From Ralstonia pickettii (GTDB lineage Bacteria; Pseudomonadota; Gammaproteobacteria; Burkholderiales; Burkholderiaceae): a stretch of DNA of 64,000 bases. The notes beneath the pieces were generated by a model, which made no database searches, was not told where the DNA came from, and was given only the letters and a program-made list of their open reading frames with translations. Both the position numbers and the translations under genes were made by a program. Position 1 is the first letter of the stretch; each line of letters starts with the position of its first letter. The stretch spans positions 2,976,001 through 3,040,000 of the forward strand of contig NZ_CP066771.1 in NCBI RefSeq assembly GCF_016466415.2. Reading direction: 5' to 3'. Shown piece by piece: positions 33,152 to 41,031 of the stretch.

Positions 33152-35581
33152 GTGCCGACAACCATGAACGAGACCATGTACAACGCCTCTTCCCGACTCA
33201 CCGTTCGCGCCATCGTCCTGGCATGCTGCGCAACAATGGTGGCCGGCTCGATGCCAGTCTTTGCCGCCCCGCCGAGCGCGGCATCTTCCCAGAACGGCGC
33301 CGCCGGCAACCCGGGGGATGAGGTCTCGCTGAATTTCGTCAACGCGGATCTGGACTCGGTGGTCAAGGCCGTCGGCCAGGCCACCGGCAAGAACTTCATC
33401 GTTGACCCGCGCGTGAAGGGCACCGTCAACCTCGTCACCGAAAAGCCCGTGACGCGCTCCCAGGCGCTCGAATCGCTGGGCTCGATCCTGCGCATGCAGG
33501 GCTATGCGATTGTCGAGGGCAACGGTTTCACCAAGGTCGTGCCGGAAGCCGACGCCAAGCTGCAGGGCTCGCCCACCAGCGTAGGCGCGGCAGGCTCACG
33601 TGGCGGCGAACAGGTCGTGACGCAGGTCTTCCGCCTGCAGCACGAATCGGCCAACAACCTGGTGCCGGTTCTGCGCCCGATGATCGCGCCCAACAACACG
33701 ATCACCGCTTACCCGGCCAACAACACGCTCGTCATTACCGATTACGCCGACAACCTGCGCCGCATCGGCCGCATCATCGCGTCGATCGACACGCCCGTGG
33801 CCGGCGAGACCGAGCTGATTCCGCTGAAGAACGCCGTGGCCATCGACGTGGCGGCCACGCTGCAGAAGCTGCTTGATCCGTCGGCCGGCGGTGCAGGCGG
33901 CGCGGCCGGTGCCGGCGCGGCGCTGTCGGACCCGAGCCTGCGTACGTCGGTCGTGGCCGAGCCGCGTTCGAATAGCGTGATGGTGCGTGCGTCGAGTGCG
34001 GCACGTCTGGCGCAGGCCAAACAACTGATCGCCAAGCTCGATGTGCCGAATGCACGCCCGGGCAACATCTGGGTGGTGCCGCTCAAGAATGCCAACGCGG
34101 TGCAGCTGGCCACTACGCTGCGCGCGATCGTCGCGGCCGATGCCACGCTGTCGGCCTCGGCATCGACCGGCCCGGGCGGCCAGAGCGCCGCGCAAGGCGC
34201 CACCTCGCAGCCGGCAGGCGGCGTGAGCAACGTGCAGAACCAGAACACGCAGAATACCAGCTACGGCAGCGGCTCAGGATCGGGCAGTGGTTCGGGCAGC
34301 GGCAGCTCCTCGTTCCGCGCCTCGTTCGGGCAGAACAACACGCCCACCACCGGCGGCATCATCCAGGCCGATCCGGCCACCAACGCGCTCATCATCACCG
34401 CCAGCGAGCCGGTCTACCGGAACCTGCGTGCCGTGATCGACGACCTCGACGCGCGCCGCGCCCAGGTTTATATCGAATCGATGATCGTTGAGGTGACGGC
34501 TACCAAGGCGTCGCAGCTCGGCATCCAGTGGATGGTGGGCGCAGGCGGCCCGAATACGTACGGCGGCGGCGGCACCAACTTCGGCACGGGTTCGGGCAAC
34601 CTGCTCACGCTGGCCGGCACCATCGCTACCATCACCACGGGCGGCATCGGCAGCACGGCGGCGCAGACGGCGCTGTCGAGCGTAAACGTAGGGCAACTGA
34701 ACGGCGGCCAGTTCGGCGTGTTCAACAAGGCCTCGGGCCTTGGCGCGCTGCTCTCCGCGCTGGGCTCGGACGGTTCGGTCAACGTGTTGTCGACCCCGAA
34801 CCTGATCACGCTCGACAACGAAGAAGCCAAGATCCTGATCGGCCAGAACGTGCCGATCACCACGGGCTCGTATGCGCAGACGGGCACGTCCGCTTCGGTC
34901 ACGCCGTTCCAGACGTTCGACCGCAAGGACGTCGGCATCACGCTGCGCGTCAAGCCGCAGATCACCGACGGCGGGCTGGTGAAGATGCAGATCTTCCAGG
35001 AGTCGTCGGCCGTGGTGCCGGGCACGCAGAATGCGACACAGGGCCCGACCACCAACGTGCGCTCCATTGAAACGAACGTGCTGGCCAACGACGGCCAGGT
35101 CGTCGTGTTGGGCGGGCTGCTGGAAGACAACTATCAGGACGGCGAGCAGAAGGTGCCGGGCCTGGGCGACATCCCCATCCTTGGCGCGCTGTTCCGCTCG
35201 GAAAACAAGACGCGTGTGAAGACGAACCTGCTGGTGTTCCTGCGCCCCATCATCCTGCGCACGGCCGATGCCACGGGCGCGCTGTCGGACAACCGCTACA
35301 ACTACATGCGCGACACGCAGCAGGGCTTTGTCTCGCCGAACATGCTGCCGACCACGTCTGACAAGGACACGCCGGTGCTACCCACGCCCGAGGCCATGCG
35401 CCCGGCTGACAACTACGGCGATGTGTCGATCGTGCCGAAGGGCCCGGCCGGTACGCAGGTGCCCCCGGGCGCCCCGATGCCGATGCCGCAAGGCACCACG
35501 CGCAGCCAGCCGCGCCTGCAGAATTTCGCGGCGCCCACCTCGGGCGGTTACGACGGCAACGCGCCGCGCAATGGCGGCTGA
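33152..35581 (+). CDS. gspD: Type II secretion outer-membrane secretin GspD
   Basis: 809 residues from GTG 33152 (ATG 33164 is the alternative). A signal peptide ends near VFA-APP. N0 domain at about 50-130 (VSLNFVNADLDSVVKAVGQA), then N1-N3 domains with VFRLQHESANNLVPVLRPMI. A Gly/Ser repeat (about 372-386) lies within N3. The secretin core at about 460-700 includes VNVLSTPNLITLDNEEAKIL, and ETNVLANDGQVVVLGGLLED precedes VPGLGDIPILGALF. The C-terminal tail of about 110 residues is Pro-rich and may bind a pilotin. It forms the outer-membrane gate. Confidence 0.95.
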   Translation: MPTTMNETMYNASSRLTVRAIVLACCATMVAGSMPVFAAPPSAASSQNGAAGNPGDEVSLNFVNADLDSVVKAVGQATGKNFIVDPRVKGTVNLVTEKPVTRSQALESLGSILRMQGYAIVEGNGFTKVVPEADAKLQGSPTSVGAAGSRGGEQVVTQVFRLQHESANNLVPVLRPMIAPNNTITAYPANNTLVITDYADNLRRIGRIIASIDTPVAGETELIPLKNAVAIDVAATLQKLLDPSAGGAGGAAGAGAALSDPSLRTSVVAEPRSNSVMVRASSAARLAQAKQLIAKLDVPNARPGNIWVVPLKNANAVQLATTLRAIVAADATLSASASTGPGGQSAAQGATSQPAGGVSNVQNQNTQNTSYGSGSGSGSGSGSGSSSFRASFGQNNTPTTGGIIQADPATNALIITASEPVYRNLRAVIDDLDARRAQVYIESMIVEVTATKASQLGIQWMVGAGGPNTYGGGGTNFGTGSGNLLTLAGTIATITTGGIGSTAAQTALSSVNVGQLNGGQFGVFNKASGLGALLSALGSDGSVNVLSTPNLITLDNEEAKILIGQNVPITTGSYAQTGTSASVTPFQTFDRKDVGITLRVKPQITDGGLVKMQIFQESSAVVPGTQNATQGPTTNVRSIETNVLANDGQVVVLGGLLEDNYQDGEQKVPGLGDIPILGALFRSENKTRVKTNLLVFLRPIILRTADATGALSDNRYNYMRDTQQGFVSPNMLPTTSDKDTPVLPTPEAMRPADNYGDVSIVPKGPAGTQVPPGAPMPMPQGTTRSQPRLQNFAAPTSGGYDGNAPRNGG

Positions 35582-35597
35582 CAACGGACAACGAACC

Positions 35598-37154
35598 ATG
35601 GCCACGCACGCTTCCACCACCGACGTCAGCACGCTCGAGCCGCCCTCGCAGTCGGCCGTGCGGCTCGTGCCGTATGCGTTTGCGCGCGACGCCAGGTTGC
35701 TCGTCGCCCGCCAGGACGTCGACACGCTGGAGGTGTGGGTCTGCCCTGAAACCTCGCGCACGGCGCTGGCTGAACTCGGCCGCGTGTTTGGCGCGCTGCA
35801 TCTGGTGACGCTCGACACGGCGGCGCTGTCCACCGCCACGCAGACGGCCTACAACGCGCAAGACGGCAGTGCGGCCCAGGTGGTGGGCGAAGTGGAAGGC
35901 GAAGTCGACCTGTCGCGCCTGATGCAGGACATCCCTGCCGTGGAAGACCTGCTCGAATCCGAAGACGACGCGCCGATCATCCGCATGATCAACGCCCTGC
36001 TCACGCAGGCCGCGCGCGAAGGCGCCTCGGACATCCATATCGAGCCGTTCGAGAATGCATCCGTCGTGCGCTTTCGTGTCGACGGCACGCTGCGCGACGT
36101 CGTGCGCCCGAAGAAAGCGCTGCACGGCGCGCTGATTTCGCGCATCAAGATCATGGCGCAGCTCGACATTGCCGAGAAACGCCTGCCGCAGGACGGGCGC
36201 ATCACGCTGCGCGTGGGCGGTCGCCCGGTTGACGTGCGCGTGAGCACCCTGCCCACCGGCCACGGCGAACGCGCGGTGCTGCGTCTGCTCGACAAGGAAG
36301 CCGGCCGGCTCGACCTGGGCAAGCTCGGCATGGGCGCCGGCACGCTGGCGCGCTTCGACCACCTGATCAACCAGCCGCACGGCATCGTGCTCGTCACCGG
36401 CCCCACGGGTTCGGGCAAGACGACCACGCTGTATGCGGCGCTGTCGCGGCTCGACGCGGCATCCACCAACATCATGACGGTGGAAGACCCGATCGAATAC
36501 GACCTCGACGGCATTGGCCAGACGCAGGTCAATCCGAAGATCGACATGACGTTCGCCAAGGCGCTGCGCGCCATCCTGCGCCAGGACCCGGACGTGGTGA
36601 TGATCGGGGAAATCCGCGACCTGGAAACCGCGCAGATTGCGGTGCAGGCCTCACTGACGGGCCACCTGGTGCTGGCGACGCTGCACACGAACGATTCCGC
36701 TTCCGCCGTGACGCGCCTGATCGACATGGGGATCGAACCGTTCCTGCTGTCTTCATCGCTGCTCGGTGTGCTGGCGCAGCGGCTGGTACGCCGCCTGTGC
36801 GTGCATTGCCGCCGCGAAGAAGTGCTCGAACTCACGCCTGCAGAAGTGGAAGCCGTGGCCGGCACGCCGATCGCAGACGGCGTGGCACCGGCGGCACCGG
36901 CACGCAAATCGGTCTGGCATCACGTCGGCTGCGAGCGTTGCAGCAACTCCGGCTACCAGGGCCGGACCGGTGTCTACGAACTGCTGACCGTCACACCCGA
37001 AATTCAGACGATGATCCACCGCCAGGCCGCTGAATCCGAGATCAAGGCGTTCGCCATCGGCCAGGGCATGCAGACCATGCGCATGGATGCCCAGCGCTGG
37101 ATCGACACGGGCGCTACGTCGCTGGAAGAAGTGCTGCGGGTCACACGCGACTAA
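35598..37154 (+). CDS. gspE: Type II secretion ATPase GspE
   Basis: 518 residues from ATG 35598, 16 bases after gspD (an ATG at 35571 overlapping gspD is also in frame). An N-terminal GspL-binding domain precedes the ATPase. Walker A is GPTGSGKTTTLYA, with the Asp box NIMTVEDPIEYDL, Walker B VVMIGEIRDLETAQ and the His box ATLHTNDSASAVTR. A zinc-binding pair of CxxC motifs (CVHC near 402, CERC near 448) is present as in GspE. It powers pseudopilus assembly from the cytoplasmic face. Confidence 0.96.
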   Translation: MATHASTTDVSTLEPPSQSAVRLVPYAFARDARLLVARQDVDTLEVWVCPETSRTALAELGRVFGALHLVTLDTAALSTATQTAYNAQDGSAAQVVGEVEGEVDLSRLMQDIPAVEDLLESEDDAPIIRMINALLTQAAREGASDIHIEPFENASVVRFRVDGTLRDVVRPKKALHGALISRIKIMAQLDIAEKRLPQDGRITLRVGGRPVDVRVSTLPTGHGERAVLRLLDKEAGRLDLGKLGMGAGTLARFDHLINQPHGIVLVTGPTGSGKTTTLYAALSRLDAASTNIMTVEDPIEYDLDGIGQTQVNPKIDMTFAKALRAILRQDPDVVMIGEIRDLETAQIAVQASLTGHLVLATLHTNDSASAVTRLIDMGIEPFLLSSSLLGVLAQRLVRRLCVHCRREEVLELTPAEVEAVAGTPIADGVAPAAPARKSVWHHVGCERCSNSGYQGRTGVYELLTVTPEIQTMIHRQAAESEIKAFAIGQGMQTMRMDAQRWIDTGATSLEEVLRVTRD

Positions 37155-37176
37155 GGCGCGATTACACGAATAGCGC

Positions 37177-38388
37177 ATGCCAGCCTTCCGTTACGAAGCC
37201 GCCGACGCCGCCGGCAAGACCGACAAGGGCGTCATCGAAGCCGACAGCGCCCGCCAGGCGCGCACGCTGCTGAGGGCACGCGGGCTGACACCGCTGCTGG
37301 TCGACGCGCTGGGTGCGCAGGCCACCAAGCGCGGCGGGTCGAGCTTCGGCAAGCGGCTCTCGGCGCAGGAAAACGCACTCGTCACGCGCCAGCTCGCCAG
37401 TCTGCTGGTGGCGGGCCTGCCGCTCGATGAAGCGCTGGCCGCGCTGGCCGATCAGGCCGAACGCGCGTACGTCGGCGAACTGCTCGCGGCCATCCGCGCC
37501 GAGGTAGTGGGCGGCAGCTCGCTGTCGGTGGCGCTGGCGCAGCATCCGAAAGATTTTCCTGACATCTACCGCGCCCTCGTTTCAGCGGGCGAACACTCCG
37601 GCAACCTCGGCCTCGTCCTTTCACGCCTGGCCGACTACATCGAGAGCCGCAACGCGCTCACATCGAAGATCAAGCTGGCCTTCACGTACCCCGCCATCGT
37701 CACGGTGGTGGCGTTTGCGATCGTGATCTTCCTGCTGTCGTACGTGGTGCCGCAGGTGGTCAGCGTATTTGCCAACACCAAGCAGAAGCTGCCGACGCTT
37801 ACGATCATCATGCTGTGGCTGTCGGACTTTGTGCGGAACTGGGGGTGGCTCGCAGCGATCGTGCTGGTGGCGATCGGCTTGCTGATCCGCAATCTGCTCA
37901 AGCAGCCGGCGCTGCGGTTGTCGTGGCACAAGTGGCTGCTGACAGCGCCGCTGTTCGGCAAGCTCGTTCGCGGCTACAACACCGCGCGGTTTGCGAGCAC
38001 GCTGGCGATTCTGACCAGTGCCGGTGTGCCGATTTTGCGTGGGTTGCAGGCAGCAGGTGAAACGCTGAACAACGTTGCGCTCAAGACCAACGTCGAGGAT
38101 GCATCCACGCGCGTGCGGGAAGGAACTTCGCTGGCGCGGGCGTTGGCAGCGCAGAATCAGTTTCCGCCTGTGCTGGTTCATTTGATCCGCTCGGGTGAAG
38201 CGACGGGGAATCTGCCTGCGATGTTGGAGCGGGCTGCGCAGGGCGAGGCGCAGGAGCTTGAGCGCCGGACGTTGTTTCTCACGGGCTTGCTGGAGCCGGC
38301 GCTGATTTTGACGATGGGTGTGGTGGTGTTGTTGATTGTGTTGGCGGTGTTGATGCCGATTATTGAGATTAATCAGTTGGTGCACTGA
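37177..38388 (+). CDS. gspF: Type II secretion inner-membrane platform protein GspF
   Basis: 403 residues. Two T2SSF repeats (about 70-190 and 272-395) and three membrane segments: about 167-190 (LAFTYPAIVTVVAFAIVIFL), about 222-242, and the C-terminal one ending EINQLVH. FPDIYRALVSAGEHSGNLG and its counterpart FPPVLVHLIRSGEATGNLP mark the two repeats. Codon use changes sharply in the last 300 bases: TTG, ATT and GTG replace the CTG, ATC and GTC style of the rest of the operon. Last gene of the gsp operon. Confidence 0.95.
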   Translation: MPAFRYEAADAAGKTDKGVIEADSARQARTLLRARGLTPLLVDALGAQATKRGGSSFGKRLSAQENALVTRQLASLLVAGLPLDEALAALADQAERAYVGELLAAIRAEVVGGSSLSVALAQHPKDFPDIYRALVSAGEHSGNLGLVLSRLADYIESRNALTSKIKLAFTYPAIVTVVAFAIVIFLLSYVVPQVVSVFANTKQKLPTLTIIMLWLSDFVRNWGWLAAIVLVAIGLLIRNLLKQPALRLSWHKWLLTAPLFGKLVRGYNTARFASTLAILTSAGVPILRGLQAAGETLNNVALKTNVEDASTRVREGTSLARALAAQNQFPPVLVHLIRSGEATGNLPAMLERAAQGEAQELERRTLFLTGLLEPALILTMGVVVLLIVLAVLMPIIEINQLVH

Positions 38389-38410
38389 GGGGTTTTGTTT
38401 TTTGGGCTTT

Positions 38411-38460
38411 GGTGCATCCCTTGTTTCATCCCCTGCCGGGGCTGAAACAAGGGATGCACC
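38411..38460. repeat. Large perfect palindrome between convergent genes
   Basis: Arms of 18 bp (GGTGCATCCCTTGTTTCA at 38411-38428 and its exact complement at 38443-38460) around a 14-base loop that contains a CCCC/GGGG mini-hairpin. Outer flanks 38391-38410 and 38461-38480 are partly complementary. No T-run follows on either strand, so it is not an ordinary terminator. Confidence 0.9.
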
Positions 38461-38504
38461 ACCAAGACCAAACCAAAACCAATCAACCTCCACCCCCGCA
38501 GCCA

Positions 38505-39188
38505 TCACAACATCACCACATCCCCCACCGGCACCCGCGCACTATCCCTCCACTCCCGCACATAGTCAGGCGTCCCCGCAGGCGCAGCCTGCACCACCGG
38601 CGGCAACGGCAACAGCGCCATCGGCAGCACCCCAGCCCACACAGGCAACTCAAGGTCTTCAGCATCATCCTTCGGCCCGCCCGTGCGCACTTTGCACGCC
38701 GCCTCATCCAGCGGAATCCGCAGCACGGTCGTGGCGGCCAGTTCCTTGGCATTGCCGGGCCGTGCCTGCTGCGAACGGCCAGGCGCGAGTACTTCCATGA
38801 ACGTATCGAGCACCGCAGGCTTCTGCGCATCCGGCACGATTTCGAACGCGCCATAGATAACGGCCGACCGATAGTTGATCGAATGGTTGAACGCCGAGCG
38901 CGCCAGCACCAGGCCATCGAGGTGCGTGACGGTCACGCAGACCTGCGCGCCGCTACCTGCCAACCTGAGCATGCGGCTGCCGTTGGAACCGTGGATGTAG
39001 AGGTGATCCCCCTCGCGCCAGCACGCGGTGGGGATGCAATGCACGCCATGCTCGTCGGCGAAGGCGATGTGGCAGACGTAGGCCTCGTCAAGGATGGCAT
39101 GCAGCGTGGTGCGGTCGTAGTGGCCGCGGTGCGCGACGCGGCGCACGCGGGTCCGTGCGGTGGGCGATGTGGGCTCTGTGGTGGACAT
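38505..39188 (-). CDS. Pyridoxamine 5'-phosphate oxidase-like flavin-binding protein
   Basis: 227 residues from ATG 39188. Split-barrel FMN-binding fold: RVRRVAHRGHYDRTTLHAIL, AYVCHIAFADEHGVHCIPTA and HLYIHGSNGSRMLR match the PNPOx-like/NimA-related family that binds FMN or heme rather than true PdxH. The last 40 codons are rich in G/T-ending codons and rare AGG/GGG, unlike the rest. It is divergent from a MocR-type regulator that probably controls it. Enzyme activity unknown. Confidence 0.85.
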   Translation of the reverse strand: MSTTEPTSPTARTRVRRVAHRGHYDRTTLHAILDEAYVCHIAFADEHGVHCIPTACWREGDHLYIHGSNGSRMLRLAGSGAQVCVTVTHLDGLVLARSAFNHSINYRSAVIYGAFEIVPDAQKPAVLDTFMEVLAPGRSQQARPGNAKELAATTVLRIPLDEAACKVRTGGPKDDAEDLELPVWAGVLPMALLPLPPVVQAAPAGTPDYVREWRDSARVPVGDVVML

Positions 39189-39280
39189 GTGGGGCTCCGA
39201 ATCGTCAATGGATAGGCCGACGGTAAGAAAACCGTGGCACCATGGGTAGACCCACAAGAGCCAGAATTCCTGGAGCCACG

Positions 39281-40750
39281 ATGGATTACGGGGTCCTGCT
39301 GTCGAACTACGAACGCACATCGATGCACGGCGAAGGCGGAACGCGCACTTCGCAGCAGCAACGGCTGTATGCGTGCCTGCGTACCGCCATCCTGAGCGGA
39401 CAGATCGAGGAAGGTACGCGCCTGGCGCCATCGCGCACGCTGGCCGAAGAGCTGGGCATTGCGCGCAACTCAGTGCTCTACGCCTACGAGCAACTCGCCT
39501 CGGAGGGCTTCGTGCTCAGCCGACGGCAAGGCACGGTGGTGGCGCGCGTTGGCCTGCAGCAGACGCCCACGCCAGCGCCCGAAGCCGCGCCCGAGCTCTC
39601 GCGCCGAGTGAAAGACCTCGAACGCCCGCGCGGCGGCATGGACGACCTGCTGCCCTTCCTGCCCGGTACGCCCGCGCTGGATGTGTTCCCGCTCGCGCAA
39701 TGGCGCCGCTGCATGGAGCGCGGGTGGCGCCGCATCGGTCCGGGGCAGATGGGCTACGGCCCGGTCGAAGGCAACGTGGCGCTGCGGCAAGCCGTGGCGG
39801 AATACCTGCGCGTTTCGCGCGGCGTGCGCTGCGACGCGACGCAGGTTTTCATCACCGATGGCACGCAGAACAGCCTCGACATGTGCGCGCGCACGCTGGC
39901 CGATGCAGGCGACACCGCGTGGATCGAAAACCCCGGTTATTACGGCGCCCGCGCCGCCTTGCAGGCCGCAGACATGCGATTGATGCCGATCAGCGTCGAT
40001 GTGGACGGTCTCGCCCCGCGCGAAGAAGACTGGCGCGACACGCCGCCCCGGCTCATCTACATCACGCCGTCGCACCAATATCCGCTCGGCGCGGTGATGA
40101 GCCTGGAGCGCCGTCTCTCGCTCATTCAGCACGCACGCGCAGTTGGCGCATGGATCATCGAAGACGACTACGACAGCGAGTTCCGCCACACGGGTGCGCC
40201 GCTATCCGCCGTGCAGGGCCTGACTGAGAATGCGCCGGTCATCTATCTCGGCACGTTCAGCAAGATGCTGTTCCCGGCACTGCGCCTCGGCTATATGGTG
40301 GTGCCGCCTGCGCTTGTGCCCGCGCTGAAGAAGACGGCCGGTGCGCTGATGCTGCGCGGGCGCGTGGCTGAGCAGCTGGCGCTGGCCGAGTTCATCGAGG
40401 CAGGACATTTCACGCGGCACCTTAGGCGCATGCGTCGCCTCTATGGCGAGCGCCGCGATGCGCTGCAGGCCGCGATCGAGCGCCACCTTGATGGCATCGT
40501 CACCGTATCGGGCGGCGCGGGGGGCATGCATCTTTCCGCCCGGCTCGACGCCCCGGTGCCCGACACCGAAGTCAGCCGCGCCGCCCGTGCGCACGGAATG
40601 GTGTTGCGGCCGCTGTCGCGCTTCTGCCTGCCGGGCACGCTGACGGCGCAATACAACGGCCTTGTGCTCGGTTACGGCAACGTGCCGGCCGAAGCGATGG
40701 ACGGATTGGTGAAGCGCATGCGGGACGTCATCGAAAGCGTGGGCGGCTGA
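39281..40750 (+). CDS. MocR-type (GntR family) regulator with aminotransferase domain
   Basis: 489 residues from ATG 39281 with TGGAG upstream. N-terminal GntR winged helix at about 25-90 (RLYACLRTAILSGQIEEGTR, ELGIARNSVLYAYEQLASEG). Fold-type I aminotransferase-like domain at about 125-485, with PLP Lys in YLGTFSKMLFPALRLGYM. Such PdxR/MocR proteins sense PLP or amino compounds. It is divergent from the PNPOx-like gene with 92 bases between them, which supports a vitamin B6- or amine-linked regulatory pair. Confidence 0.9.
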   Translation: MDYGVLLSNYERTSMHGEGGTRTSQQQRLYACLRTAILSGQIEEGTRLAPSRTLAEELGIARNSVLYAYEQLASEGFVLSRRQGTVVARVGLQQTPTPAPEAAPELSRRVKDLERPRGGMDDLLPFLPGTPALDVFPLAQWRRCMERGWRRIGPGQMGYGPVEGNVALRQAVAEYLRVSRGVRCDATQVFITDGTQNSLDMCARTLADAGDTAWIENPGYYGARAALQAADMRLMPISVDVDGLAPREEDWRDTPPRLIYITPSHQYPLGAVMSLERRLSLIQHARAVGAWIIEDDYDSEFRHTGAPLSAVQGLTENAPVIYLGTFSKMLFPALRLGYMVVPPALVPALKKTAGALMLRGRVAEQLALAEFIEAGHFTRHLRRMRRLYGERRDALQAAIERHLDGIVTVSGGAGGMHLSARLDAPVPDTEVSRAARAHGMVLRPLSRFCLPGTLTAQYNGLVLGYGNVPAEAMDGLVKRMRDVIESVGG

Positions 40751-41031
40751 CCCGCCAGTGCAGCCGTGCGCTGCATGGCCTTGCCGCAAACGTTGCATGC
40801 ACCGCACAACCGGTGCGACCCCGTCCCCCGACGACGTGCACACGTGCATCAGGCACCACAACCAAGGGAAAACCCGCCCCCATTCTTGCTGCGTTGCACG
40901 GTGTTCCGAATGTCACGCGATGCTACGATGCCTCGACCTATGGCTGTCTGCCAGTTTCCACAAGAAGCGGCGCAGGCGGCACCAAAAGAGACCTGCTGTC
41001 GGTGATCCCGGCACACCCACACGGAGCACGC

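Noticed and set aside
38411-38460. Ordinary bidirectional terminator
   Set aside because: The stem is long but neither side has the T-run needed for intrinsic termination, so it is listed as a repeat.
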